Source: Saccoglossus kowalevskii (Eukaryota; Hemichordata; Enteropneusta; Harrimaniidae). Taken from it: a DNA stretch of 12,787 nucleotides. A program made the translations under genes and the position numbers. Below the pieces are notes generated by a model. It had not been told where the DNA came from. It saw nothing but the letters and a program-made list of their open reading frames with translations, and made no database searches. The DNA lies in the NCBI RefSeq assembly GCF_000003605.2, contig NW_003156240.1:57525-70311 (forward strand), written 5' to 3'. Shown piece by piece: positions 1 through 9,353 of this stretch (its first letter is position 1; the number at the start of each line of letters is the position of its first letter).

Positions 1-130
1 ATGTCTAGGGCTAACTGAGGTTCTCTGCACACCTTTGCACATGTCTAGGGCTAACTGAGGTTCTCTGCACACCTTTGCACATGTCTTGGGGCTAACTGAG
101 ATTCTTTGCACACCTTTGTACATGTCTGGG
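1..130. repeat. 40-bp minisatellite, cut by the left edge
   Basis: Two identical 40-bp units (1-40 and 41-80) are followed by a third, diverged 41-bp unit (81-121) with a one-base insertion and a few substitutions. A 9-base stub of a fourth unit (122-130) follows. Each unit begins ATGTCT and ends in CACACCTTTGCAC or a close variant. The array probably extends left of the window, so its true copy number is unknown. The two leftmost units are identical and the right ones decay, as expected at the edge of a tandem array. No coding function is suggested. Confidence 0.95.
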
Positions 131-483
131 AGATTTATCCAGTAATTTTTGAATGAATGTTATGATCTCATTTCTTAATAAGCGTTACAAACCTCAGTGC
201 TTTGTGTCATCCAATCTGTAAGAGCATGCATGCATCCACCAACTACCAGCAGCAACATTAATGTATAGTAATACATGTATTTGGTACTCGTAAGATTTCT
301 GTACATTTGCTTGTGATTGTAATTTCAGCGTTTTAGAGTGTCATAATTTCCAATGCAAGACTTTCTATTCAAAATCAATATTCAGTGTGAAGCATTTTTC
401 AATATAACATTGCCTGCTGACATTTTTTCCATACATTTTGACTATTCGGAAAGTTTTCCATAGACCACGTGTTAACATTAGTA
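131..483. other. Non-coding AT-rich stretch, nothing recognised
   Basis: Between the minisatellite and the LINE tail I see no open frame, promoter or repeat of note. A short alternating GCATGCATGC run sits near 225-234. Confidence 0.6.
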
Positions 484-1090
484 ATAAAATAATAATAATA
501 ATACTAACTTTATTGCATCCTTAGAAATACAATGTTTCTATCAGTTAATAGCAATAAAGATTAGTTGTGATAGCTACTACTATAAAAGGAAAGAAAGTTG
601 TTAATGGGATAAAGCAAGTGTTACATATCAAATGGCATTTTCATTTCTTGTTTGAAATGCATTATGAATATAGTTGCCAATCTTTTTTATTATTACATCA
701 TCTTTTGAAGTCATCAGGAAATTAAATTTCTGGAGATTATCCTGTGTTTCTTGTGGAAATGTAATGTCTTGTTTGATTTTGTTGACGTATTAAATTATAT
801 TGTGAGCATGTGAGCATATCATAACAAAGGGCAGTTCATCTTCTATTTCATTCTGTGTACATTGTTTGCAAAATCTCCTTTCAGTAGGTATTTTTTGGTT
901 GTGTATACCTCCCTTTTTCTATTGCTAAATAGTCATTACCAGTTCAAAACTTTGTCATTGAAATTCAAAATTTCATAATTCCTCAGTTTTGTTTTTTCAG
1001 TAAAATTTTTTTCTCCAGTGTGAGATAAACACCAAATTTTCAGATGTTTTTTTTTGCTGTAAAGCCATAGAGGACCCTTTCAAACTGATA
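484..1090 (-). mobile_element. Decayed 3' end of a non-LTR retrotransposon (LINE)
   Basis: Read on the minus strand, this is the C-terminal end of a LINE polyprotein, downstream of the reverse transcriptase core. Blocks seen in order are KFGVYLTL (~1040), TKF-stop-TGNDYLAIEKGRY (~955-900), KIPTERRFC, EIEDE (~852-835), a Cys-x2-Cys pair with a later Cys, and FNFLMTSKDD ending in GNYIHNAF just before a stop at 628-630. The 'L-IE-GRY ... RxC--C---EIEDE-HF' arrangement is a known signature of many animal LINEs of the CR1/L2/Rex-like assemblage. The clade is not resolved here. After the stop come a short 3' UTR, AATAAAGT (plus 507-514 reversed) and an (ATT)n tail (488-503), typical LINE 3' ends. 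It is dead: at least two frameshifts (near 892-897 and before 940), an in-frame stop at 790-792, and a stop where Arg is expected. The 5' limit is blurred. A weaker match, QEWEVII, may carry it to about 1200. Confidence 0.85.
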
Positions 1091-1745
1091 GCATGATTAT
1101 TTTACTCAGTGACTACTGCATCCAGACAATCCTTGAGTTGTGCAATTTGTTTTATACAAATAATAACTTCCCACTCTTGTTTTGAACACTGAATGATGGA
1201 AACCTGTATTCATAACTATTTGCTTCCCATGTGTCCAATGTGTCATGCCAAAGAACCATTTATGTCATCCTAATAGAGAGATACAAGAAATATTGGTAGT
1301 ATTTATAGATATAAATACCTTAGGGATGGGAGTTAGGGTTATAAATTCCAGTAGATAATGACAATAGGTCAGTATATACTACAGTATCTTTTTATACTTG
1401 CATGTACTGTACTAGGGCCCACCTATTACTTGAGTGAATACTTGCTACTAAAGTGAATACAATAAAGGGACAAATGAAGATACATTAAATCGTTATCAAT
1501 AATTGTTTCTTTATGTATAATTTAAACAAAGCATTGCTGTATATATAAAATATTCATAAGCATAAGATTAAATGGAAAATGAAATATTTAAGGGCATTAG
1601 TGATAGCATGGACCCTTGTGAGTGAATGTTATAGTAGCATTACTGAGATATCTAATTGTGCCGTGAAACAATGTTATGAAGAATGATTTAAATTTTAAAT
1701 ATAATAAAGAGATCTACTTGAACTTGGAAGTGGTTTATAAGTATT
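1091..1745. other. Non-coding, small palindromes only
   Basis: No credible gene is seen. At 1299-1318 there is a perfect palindrome with 8-bp arms (GTATTTAT / ATAAATAC). At 1363-1427 two pairs of 7-bp arms share a centre (AATAGGT/ACCTATT and TACAGTA/TACTGTA). Most of the intervening bases do not pair, so this is not a convincing RNA hairpin. Confidence 0.5.
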
Positions 1746-1902
1746 TACTGTAAACCATGTTCATTTAGTGATTGTGAAAATCATGAATATTGTAGTAGTT
1801 TTTCTTAGGTCCTATATATGGAGTGTCGGTGACTTTTGTAAATTATGTCTCCACGAATGCTGTGAATTCATCTAATTTTTGAGAATTAGGTGGTTTACAG
1901 TA
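1746..1902. mobile_element. MITE-like element, TACTGTAAACCA inverted ends
   Basis: TACTGTAAACCA at 1746-1757 is matched exactly by its reverse complement TGGTTTACAGTA at 1891-1902, giving a 157-bp unit with no coding capacity. The outermost TA on each side could be a target duplication around CTGTAAACCA ends, as for Tc1/mariner-type insertions. Beyond the 12-bp ends the arms are diverged, so the copy is old. The ends share TACTGTAAA with the element at 4570-4739, suggesting related families. I recall TACTGTAAACC-ended elements as common in bivalve genomes, but no database was consulted. Confidence 0.6.
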
Positions 1903-3140
1903 CTTTTAAACTTAAATTTAACGAGCTTCATCTCTGAGTATAAAATACATGGAAGTGTTTTCAAATGCAGATTATCACTGTTTCCTGATTTAAATTGTCA
2001 TGAAGATTGAAAAGAAATAATCTCCTGGAGTTTGGGTTTACATGTATTTTACACTGTTATTGGTGGTGTGATTGGTCCTCCTGCATTTATCACAATTTAA
2101 TTGTGAGATACGTATCAATGAGATGCGTATTTCATGTCAGATTATAGTTTTTACTGTTGTTGTTTTTGATGCTGTGAATTAAGTTGAGCAACTCTACAAA
2201 TACGGTAAATAGAAATCACTGTATCATGTTGTTGGATAAATCTATACGCTAGACATCTTAAATAATTTATCCTAAATTCATGGATGAAAACCATTATTCT
2301 AGTATCAACTTGTCACCTGCTTCTTATGTAGGTCTACGGTAAATGGAGCATGTCAGTGAACTTTTATGGACTGACTTTTAATCTCCGTTATGTTTATTAG
2401 AAAGTGCAGAAGCTGGTTGACAGCTTTCAACTACTTCATCATAAAAAAATTGTGCAATTAAAATAAAACTTGTAAATGGGTCGTGGTGTGGTTTGATAAT
2501 GGACATGATAAGGTGGAATCCTTCCACAACTACACACAGCTACATGTTGTATTTGAAAAAAATTGCTGTCGGTGAATTTGATGTTAACATGGAATGTTTG
2601 ACAGTGACCGATGACTTACATGGCAACTCTCTTTTCATGGACAGATTACGATCTGAACATTCTCCTTAAATGTTTTGATAACTTTGCCGTCCCACAATTT
2701 ATCTGATTTGAGGAAATAATGGAAAGGAAAACACATCTTTCATTGAAATTCAATGTGTCCGTTAGTATTAGTTTGACGTTTCCTGTTGTTATTGGTAACG
2801 TACCTAACATATTCTAATCACGTAATAACTTGAGATGTGCTTATCAAAACAGTTTAGCAACTTAGCTGGCAATGTTGGTTTACAACACTATAAAGAAGCA
2901 ACAGTAATAAAAAAATATTATGGTGATTCTTGCATTTTGAGTTTGTCTATTGAAGTTTGGAAAATGTACTGGATTGGTTTGTATGTGTTCTGTTCCACAG
3001 AATAATTTTTTCTTTTTTTTCTTTTTGACCTGGCAAATAAAGGTTAGGTTATGTTGCTAAACATTATAATTGTGATATTTTGTTCTTACAAAAATACACA
3101 CTAAATCATTTGTGTCTGTGTGTGTATTTATTTAATACAT
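1903..3140. other. Long non-coding stretch, no gene seen
   Basis: About 1.2 kb of AT-rich sequence without a supportable exon. Small palindromes occur at 2091-2105 (CACAAT/ATTGTG), 2107-2116 (GATACGTATC) and 2513-2527 (GTGGAA/TTCCAC). A poly-T tract lies near 3005-3025 and a short TG-rich run ends at about 3125. Confidence 0.6.
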
Positions 3141-3475
3141 TTAATTTCCATTTACATTTAGTAACCCACCAGGGTCTTGCGATGGGCACTTGATATGCAG
3201 TTGTCTAACCATGTGACATTGTCAACATATTTAATTCTCATTTACATTATTAACCCACCAGGGTCTTGTGTTGGTCACATGGTATTCAGGTATGTCTGAA
3301 CATGAGACATTGTCAACATATTCTTTTTTTTATTTACATTATTAACCTACCAGGGTCTTGTGTTGATGATATGGTATGCAGGTATGTCTGAACATGAGAC
3401 ATTGTCAACATATTCAATTCCATTTACTTATTAAACCACCAGGGTCTGATGGGCATCATAAAAATGTCTGAAAAT
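3141..3475. repeat. ~90-bp tandem repeat, about 4 copies
   Basis: Four units start near 3141, 3231, 3321 and 3413. Each carries CCACCAGGGTCT or a one-base variant, with anchors at 3163, 3252, 3344 and 3433 (spacings of 89, 92 and 89). Units 1-3 also share GACATTGTCAACATATT near their right ends and a CATTTACAT-like start. Units 2 and 3 are the most alike. The fourth is shortened and lacks its right end. No A-box or B-box promoter was recognised, so a tRNA-derived SINE origin is not supported. It may be a local minisatellite or the internal repeat of a larger element. Confidence 0.9.
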
Positions 3476-4569
3476 AGCTTGAAAACTGATTTAAGAGAAT
3501 GAAATGAACCTATTTTCATTAATTATGCAAGACAAAGAGATATCGTTTTATCAGTTTTATTAATTGAATTTTCTTATGCATCACTAGAATTATTGAAGAT
3601 ATTTGACAGGACATATTTCCAGATAGTGTCAATTCAGTAAATAATAAGGACCTATTTTTTTAAAAAACATGTAGCAAAACACCTCATGATAATTAATCCT
3701 AAGCAAATATGCAGAAATTAACGAGTTGCACAGTGATGATAAAACAGGCATAAAAATAGATAATTCTAGGATGCAGCTGTTGTCTTGAACCTAACACCAA
3801 CATCTAAAACTGCTGTGTGTAATTGAAAACAGGGAGGACAGCAATTCAGCTTCTAACATGTCATGTATATTGTATACTGTAAAACTGTGTCAGGATTCCA
3901 TCATCAACATTGTGACCGACATCCTCCTCTGAAGCAAATATTGTAAATTAAGAGTTCTTCAACAATTACAGGATTATCTGTATATCCATATGTATAATAT
4001 TCAGCTGACTTATCAGATATCTGATACATGTGTCCGACTCATTGTACAACTGGCTTCACTGTCACATATTAGCTGACTAATATTATTTATTTATTTACTC
4101 ACATAAATTCTTTTTTTTAACTATCGCATTTCATGAAATATCACATTTTGCCTTAACCCAATGTATAATTATTCAATAATTAATGAGGTAATAAAGTTAT
4201 AATTATTGTCATATTGATGTTAATAATTTAATCTTCCCAAGGGCCATTATATTGTCAAACACAAGATGTATTCATAATATACACAAGAGTCGCATATAAT
4301 CTGTAGGGTTTGTATACCTTTTTCAATTTGTTATGCCACTGAAAACCCCTGGTGTGTAGTAATGACGGATACATAAATATCTTTATTATATTCAACATTT
4401 TTTTCACAAGCATAACAGTTTTTTTTGGGTCTCAAAAGGTTAATGTTTATCTGTGTTTGTCCGTGTTTGTCCATCTTATTATATTTGAAAAAGTACAGAT
4501 AAGTTTTTACGATGTAACAAATGCATATTACGTACAGTGGATACAGTAGAAATCTGAAGTATACTGGAC
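3476..4569. other. Non-coding AT-rich stretch
   Basis: No exon or element could be supported. An open frame at 4352-4549 begins with GTG rather than ATG and has the Phe/Ile-rich composition of translated AT-rich noise. Around 4080-4230 the sequence is very AT-rich, with many short TAAT repeats. Confidence 0.6.
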
Positions 4570-4739
4570 TACTGTAAAATACTTTATTTTCGCTTGGAAT
4601 AAATGTTCGCTATTTTTGCTGAAGGAATGATTCAGTGAAAATAAAATTCAGCGAATATACCTATTTTTCTATATTTTACATTCAACTCGTCAAAAATAAG
4701 TGAGAATAAATTTCAGCTAAAATAAAGTATTTTACAGTA
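4570..4739. mobile_element. Well-preserved MITE with 25-bp inverted ends
   Basis: The first 25 bases (4570-4594, starting TACTGTAAAATACTTTATTT) match the reverse complement of the last 25 (4715-4739) at 24 of 25 positions. The whole unit is 170 bp with no coding capacity. Inside, TTCAG followed by a GAAAATAAA- or TAAAATAAA-like stretch recurs near 4633 and 4712, so the interior is itself partly repetitive. The terminal TA on both sides fits a TA target duplication. Near-identical ends imply a more recent insertion than the 1746-1902 copy. The transposase family that mobilised it cannot be told from this copy. Confidence 0.85.
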
Positions 4740-5501
4740 AGTGACTAGCAAATTTACAAACATCGGCGTGATTGTTTTGAAACATTGTAGTCAACCCTGT
4801 AGACTTGAAGTTACTGTAATATACAGTACCCCAGTACTATCATCATATGCTTTTATATGCATATACTTCACCTGCGCTACCAGCCACAGTTGACAACTCT
4901 TTGCAGAGTTCACATTAAAATTGTGGAAATGTTTTTTGCCAAACTGCATACTCAGAAAGATGACATTTACTGACAGTACAGACAGTAGAACAGACAGTTC
5001 AACAACAGAGTATCCAAGGTTGAGTTGTTATTTCACAGAGTACAATTAATTGTACACAAAAACAGAAATTCAGACTGAACTTATCAACAAAAATGGTTCC
5101 AAGTATTGCTACAACACATCTTGGTTTTGATTGGAAAGAAAATTGCTGCAGAATCAATGTCCGACTGAGATTTCGTCATTGCTCTTTTTTCAGTTACTGT
5201 GATTTTATGGAAACTGTGCCAAATTACAGTGTAATCAGAACATCAGGGAATTGTGTGTACAGTCATGCCAAGAGACGAAATAATGTCTTTGGAATTCAAA
5301 GACATGCAAGAAATGCAAATTACACATTCAACTTGTCATCTCGTGTTTACAGGATTAACTACATTGCTAATTAATGCCCCTCACATGCAAGACTATTCTT
5401 GCCTCTGAATAGTACATGAATTTGACTTTGAAAATATATTTTCCAATGTTTCCAAGCTATTGAAATATGATGCCTGCATTCAGGTATAAAACGTTGATCA
5501 C
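4740..5501. other. Non-coding; one short ORF judged spurious
   Basis: TACTGTA-ATA-TACAGTA at 4812-4828 is a small perfect palindrome that resembles the ends of the neighbouring MITE. Around 4965-5010 there is a short imperfect repetition of (G)ACAGT(A/T). A 93-codon open frame at 5093-5374 starts with ATG in a good context (A at -3, G at +4). Its first codon positions are not richer in G+C than its second positions, and it resembles no protein I know, so I do not call it a gene. Confidence 0.5.
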
Positions 5502-6000
5502 TTAAGGTAGAAACCTCCTCATGATTTCAAATACCCAGAATTCATTCATTTTCCAATTAATTATACTTCTGGGCAATATAAGGATATTGACTCTTAAAAA
5601 AAGTTGGGGGGTCACCAGCTTAAATTTCAAGAAAATTATGGCTGTATTTTAGTGGATAGTAGGGTATTTTGGCAGTATTATAGTGCATTTACATTTACCA
5701 CAGGTTTCTATGGCAGAGTTATTATGCCATATCTCAAATTGTAGGCTGTACACGACATAGCCTGAAAAAATCATATATTGTGAATGACGAGGTACTTTTT
5801 GTTGTTCCCAATTATTTCAAAATTTTTTTTTTTATGAACATTGTGCACTATATTTTTTTTAAAAATACTTCACTGTAACGCACACAAGAATGCTATTTTA
5901 TGGTGCCGTGGAACAATAACGTCAGGATTTTACGCAATAAACATTGTCATGAAATTTATGACCAACTTTCTCAAAAAATATGAGTAGGGTTCTACCTTAA
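5502..6000. mobile_element. ~500-bp non-autonomous DNA transposon, TTAA-bounded
   Basis: The left end (5502-5527, TTAAGGTAGAAACCT...) matches the reverse complement of the right end (5975-6000, TTAAGGTAGAACCCT...) at about 22 of 26 positions. Both ends start with TTAA, the target duplicated by piggyBac-type transposases, leaving ends beginning GGTAGAA. The 499-bp interior has stops in all frames and long T runs and encodes nothing recognisable, so this is a non-autonomous (MITE-like) copy. Assignment to piggyBac rests only on TTAA. Other superfamilies remain possible if TTAA belongs to the inverted repeat rather than to the target. Confidence 0.8.
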
Positions 6001-8096
6001 GCACACTGGCATTTGATGTCTATTACGGCTACACCAAGTCTATATACAGGTTTAACTACAATGTTTTAAAATAGATAACAATCACCCCAATATATGTAAT
6101 TAAACTAAAATTAATGAACCAACTTCAGAACTATATAAACATTTGAGACAAAATTTCTTCTCAAAGTTCTACTTGTAATTATTATTTTGCGTACTAATTT
6201 AAACATTTTCTAAACGTGATAACAGAGTTAAACATTTTTTGCATTCATGTTTGTCGCTTCTTTTTGGACAAAGTAGTTGGAATGATGTTTACATTTAAAT
6301 AGTGTACATTTAATATTATACTGAAATGACATTTATTTTATTGTTTTTTTCTGGTGTATCAAAAAACGTATGAAAATTTTGTAATTTGTAATATTAACTA
6401 TTACTGTTAAAGAACACACAATGGTGACCCAATCACAGTCAGTAGTTCACGGCTTGCATAATTTACACAGTGTGTGTGAGGACAGATCACTTCATTGTCT
6501 TGTCTTGTAGAGGAGAATCACAGTGTATACATTACTTTGGTGGTCTTATTCCCAGTTGTCAATGTCAAATTTTAATGAACATATGCATGATATTATCAAA
6601 TTCTTTTTTGAAAACAAATAACAGATGTATCATATTTTATCAAAATAAACAAAGAAATGTAAATATAATACACCAACATGTAATATTATTATGTTATACA
6701 TATAGACACATTTTTCTTCATTAATCTATAATTTATGAGTGACCATGCCCCCATCTTACTAAGAGATGTCAAAAACTATCTATATATGATGACTAGCTTA
6801 TGCAAACAAATGCAACTCAACTGTCTGTCTAACTAAGGCAGTCATACTGTCATGTTGCAAATCACAAACTTCGCAAATATTGGATGTAAGAGAATAAAAA
6901 TATATCAACTTTGGCAAAATTTCATTAGAAGTTCGCATTTACAATTAATATAACTCTTGACTGAAAAAGAGAAAGCAAATAAAGATCTGAATCTAAAATG
7001 GTGCCCCTCTCATATTTGTTTCCAAATCTGCATTCACTGTCTCAATTTTGTTCATACTTTTCTTTCACTTAACTATTTTAAAACCAAATTAAAACCAAAT
7101 TAAAAAAAAATTATTTCTGTAGAGAAAATTAGCTGATAGAAAGATTGTATGTGTGTGTTTCATATGAGGTGATATAGTTTTCACTCCCCCCCCCAAATAT
7201 GAAAATAATCTTGTTATTGCCAAAGATAATTTGCACGTTCGTTTTTCTTGCTTAAGCAGATTGGTGTACAAATTTTCAGAGGCTATAACAAATTTGTTGA
7301 AAGATGAACGCCCTTATATTTTAGAAGATTTTTACACTGCAAATTATAACATGGACAAGTAGTGTACTCTGCACGTTTTAAAATCTACCTTCAGGTTTGT
7401 TGACCCGGCAATATACACAAGCACACATACAATAAACGTGCAAATGCTATCAATTCTGGAATCAGGAATTGAAGAACTTTGTAAAAAAGAATTTTGCTAT
7501 TATAAGAGCGTTCGTCCGTCAGAGTAGATTTTCGCCATTCTGAGTGAGTCTACGCAAGACGTTGATATTCTAGAACAGCACTTGGAGCATTTATTTTATT
7601 GATATTTTTTTATACTGCATTAATAGATGTGTGGATGAACGTTTTGAAATGACACATCCTAAACTCTTATAGTCTGTTACAAAATACTAGTTTCATAATG
7701 TCTTTAGATATTAAATACAGACATACCTTGGTAGTCGATGAACAGCTGCTCTCTGAAGGGACATTCATTGTATACTACATAGTATTCGTGTAAAAAAAGG
7801 AATTCTGTATTTTTTAATTTATTTAATCTCACCACTTTTCCTTTAACAGAATAATGCAGTTACCATTTTTTAAAAAAAAGCAATAACACAAAAAAGTTTT
7901 AACATTTTTTTTCCAAAACAAATTTGGATCATTGTTTTTTTATAACCTAAATAATTTGTAAACATCAAATATTTGGGGAAACGTCAACATTTTAAGGGAA
8001 TTTTTTTTTTTCATTTTTTTCATGATATTGTAAATAGTTTACTTTAACACACTAACAAGAATGACATGTTTCAAAACATAAATAGATTTCCTGAAA
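6001..8096. other. Long non-coding stretch, possible 3' UTR at its right end
   Basis: About 2.1 kb without a supportable exon. The open frame at 6470-6724 starts with GTG and looks like noise, as does the minus-strand frame at 7089-7271. An 11-bp unit (AACCAAATTAA) is duplicated at 7082-7103. A C9-10 run lies near 7185 and long T runs near 8000. If the candidate exon at 8097-8213 is real, the minus-strand 3' UTR would run left from 8096. Reversed AATAAA signals occur near 7817 and 7590-7600. Confidence 0.5.
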
Positions 8097-8213
8097 TTAG
8101 TCAGGACGTTTAAAGTAGACGTGGTTGATAGTGTCATCCATGCCAAGTTGTTCAAGAGACATTTCTCTGATTTTGAATACCTTCCTGATTTCTTTAATTT
8201 CAAGGCAATAACA
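8097..8213 (-). CDS. Candidate terminal coding exon, product unrecognised
   Basis: On the minus strand, 38 codons run from a possible acceptor (TTTTCTTGGATATTTAG, AG at plus 8214-8215) to TAA at 8097-8099. The peptide is rich in charged residues, with EIRKVFKIREMSLEQLGMDD in the middle and HVYFKRPD at the end. G+C by codon position over the last 35 sense codons is about 17, 7 and 15 of 35. This low second position is the usual coding pattern and differs from other frames I checked nearby. The upstream TAG at 8214-8216 means the frame can only continue through splicing. I do not recognise the protein and see no certain upstream exon. It could be a real last exon, an old exon relic, or chance. 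Confidence 0.3.
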   Translation of the reverse strand, partial: CYCLEIKEIRKVFKIREMSLEQLGMDDTINHVYFKRPD

Positions 8214-8373
8214 CTAAATATCCAAGAAAATTACACCTCTGCTTACATTTCACATGTTCCTGTTGAATTGAACCATTACAATCTTTGAGACCAGTGTGTA
8301 TTGGAACACCTGTTAATTCTAAGATATGTAAAGGGGTCATAAACACTGATTCCCCAGAGGCATTAAGAATAAA
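8200..8373 (-). other. Overlapping minus-strand open frame, status unclear
   Basis: A 57-codon frame lies just upstream of the candidate exon in another phase. It runs from a TAG-ending acceptor-like site at plus 8374-8375 (a stronger TTATTTCAG acceptor lies at 8379-8380) through MTPLHILELTGVPIHTGLKD to a TGA at 8200-8202. It lacks the codon-position G+C pattern seen at 8097-8213. A single one-base shift between 8200 and 8213 would join the two frames, so one exon with an indel is possible. Equally, this may be 5'-untranslated or intron sequence. Confidence 0.15.
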
Positions 8374-8835
8374 CTAACCTGAAATAAGGAACAAATGAGT
8401 ACAAATTAACCTACATACGATATGTACTAGCACATGTCATATTTTATACAATGAAATATACTTTATAGTACATATTTCACTGAATAACATTTCCTCTGAT
8501 TAAACTTGTTTAACATATAAAGTAATGCATCAATTGATACAACAGGCAAGGTTATAATACTGTCACTATGCTTGTTGCTAAGTTACACAAGAATTATTGA
8601 TGTCTAGCTGGGGTTTGTTACATCGTATTACATGTCTAATAAATCAAAAAAGATATACTCAGATCTAAACAGATTTAGCAAACATCTATAAATTGTGTTT
8701 TACAAGTAGGTTAATAGTACTGTGAAACAGATTTGTTCTATATCATCTAAGAACACAAGCATGTTTACTGCAATGAATGCCAAGTCATATATCGTGTATA
8801 TTTTTTATTTTAGTTTTTTGCTCTGGAATAAATGG
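8374..8835. other. Non-coding stretch with a good minus-strand acceptor
   Basis: TTTGTTCCTTATTTCAG on the minus strand (AG at plus 8379-8380) is a strong acceptor-like sequence. A 39-codon minus-strand open stretch at 8463-8582 has AT-rich composition and no coding pattern and is not called. Confidence 0.4.
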
Positions 8836-9353
8836 TACAGTCAAACCTATGTTTGTGACCACATCTATAGAAAGACCACCTGCATATTATGACTACTTTT
8901 AGGCAGTCTCGAGGCATAACATATGAGCAACCTGTGTATAAAGAACATCTGTCTTATGTGACCACTCTTTCTACAATATTTTCCCTATTCACATTTGTTT
9001 AGAGACAAAAATGATAATTAGCATTCTGTTTATAAAACAATTTTCAGTCCAACCTATTTGATTTTGATCAACTCCAATCACCGTATTTGCTCTATTAGTA
9101 GCGCATTCTCTAATGTAAATGACAGGTGTTTCTATGGTCAAAATGCTAGATATTTTAATAAATTGGTGTACAATCAATGCAACTTTTTGCTTACATGTGC
9201 TTCTATTAGAGATGCTCTTCTAATAGAGCAAATACGGTAAATGTGTTCTTGTTGCTGCCAGTACCATCTCCTCGCAACAAAATGTTAACCTCCATATAAA
9301 AACCACCTGTCTGTAACTTTCTTGGATGGTCACTATAGAAAGGTTTGACTGCA
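8836..9353. mobile_element. Old MITE with ACAGTCAAACCT ends, split by a second element
   Basis: ACAGTCAAACCT at 8837-8848 is matched by AGGTTTGACTG at 9341-9351. Just inside both ends GTGACCA recurs in mirror orientation. The left arm holds several GACCAC(C)-like repeats (8857-8975) and the right arm has AACCACCTGTCTG (9300). This layout, tandem GACCACC units inside ACAGTCAAACCT ends, is one I recall from several marine invertebrate genomes. The left end is preceded by TA-like flank and the right by CA, so any TA duplication has decayed. The element is non-coding. Removing the 159-bp insert at 9080-9238 leaves an element of roughly 360 bp. Confidence 0.75.
9080..9238. mobile_element. Younger MITE nested inside the 8836-9353 element
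   Basis: ACCGTATTTGCTCTATTAG at 9080-9098 is perfectly matched by its reverse complement at 9220-9238. Similarity continues inward to about 9114 and 9205 (TCTCTAAT / ATTAGAGA), giving arms of about 34 bp in a 159-bp unit. It lies wholly within an older element, so it inserted later, and its near-perfect ends agree. The two short open frames crossing it (8989-9177 minus, 9058-9240 plus) are by-products of the inverted repeat. The superfamily is not determined. The ACCGTATTT end resembles MITEs I recall from marine invertebrates. Confidence 0.9.

Noticed and set aside
1363-1427. Nested hairpin that could resemble a microRNA precursor
   Set aside because: Only two 7-bp arm pairs match. About ten bases on each side between them do not pair, which is too weak for a precursor stem.
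5093-5374. 93-codon plus-strand open frame with ATG in good context
   Set aside because: Its codon-position G+C does not show the coding pattern, the peptide is unlike any family I know, and no promoter or splice structure supports it. It is the longest ATG-started frame, so a translated search would still settle it.
5705-5725. TGGCAGAGTTA considered as a tRNA/SINE A box
   Set aside because: No B box follows at the expected distance and no cloverleaf can be drawn.
8989-9240. Opposed short open frames on both strands
   Set aside because: They lie across the nested inverted-repeat element. The mirror-image stop-free stretches come from the palindromic arms.
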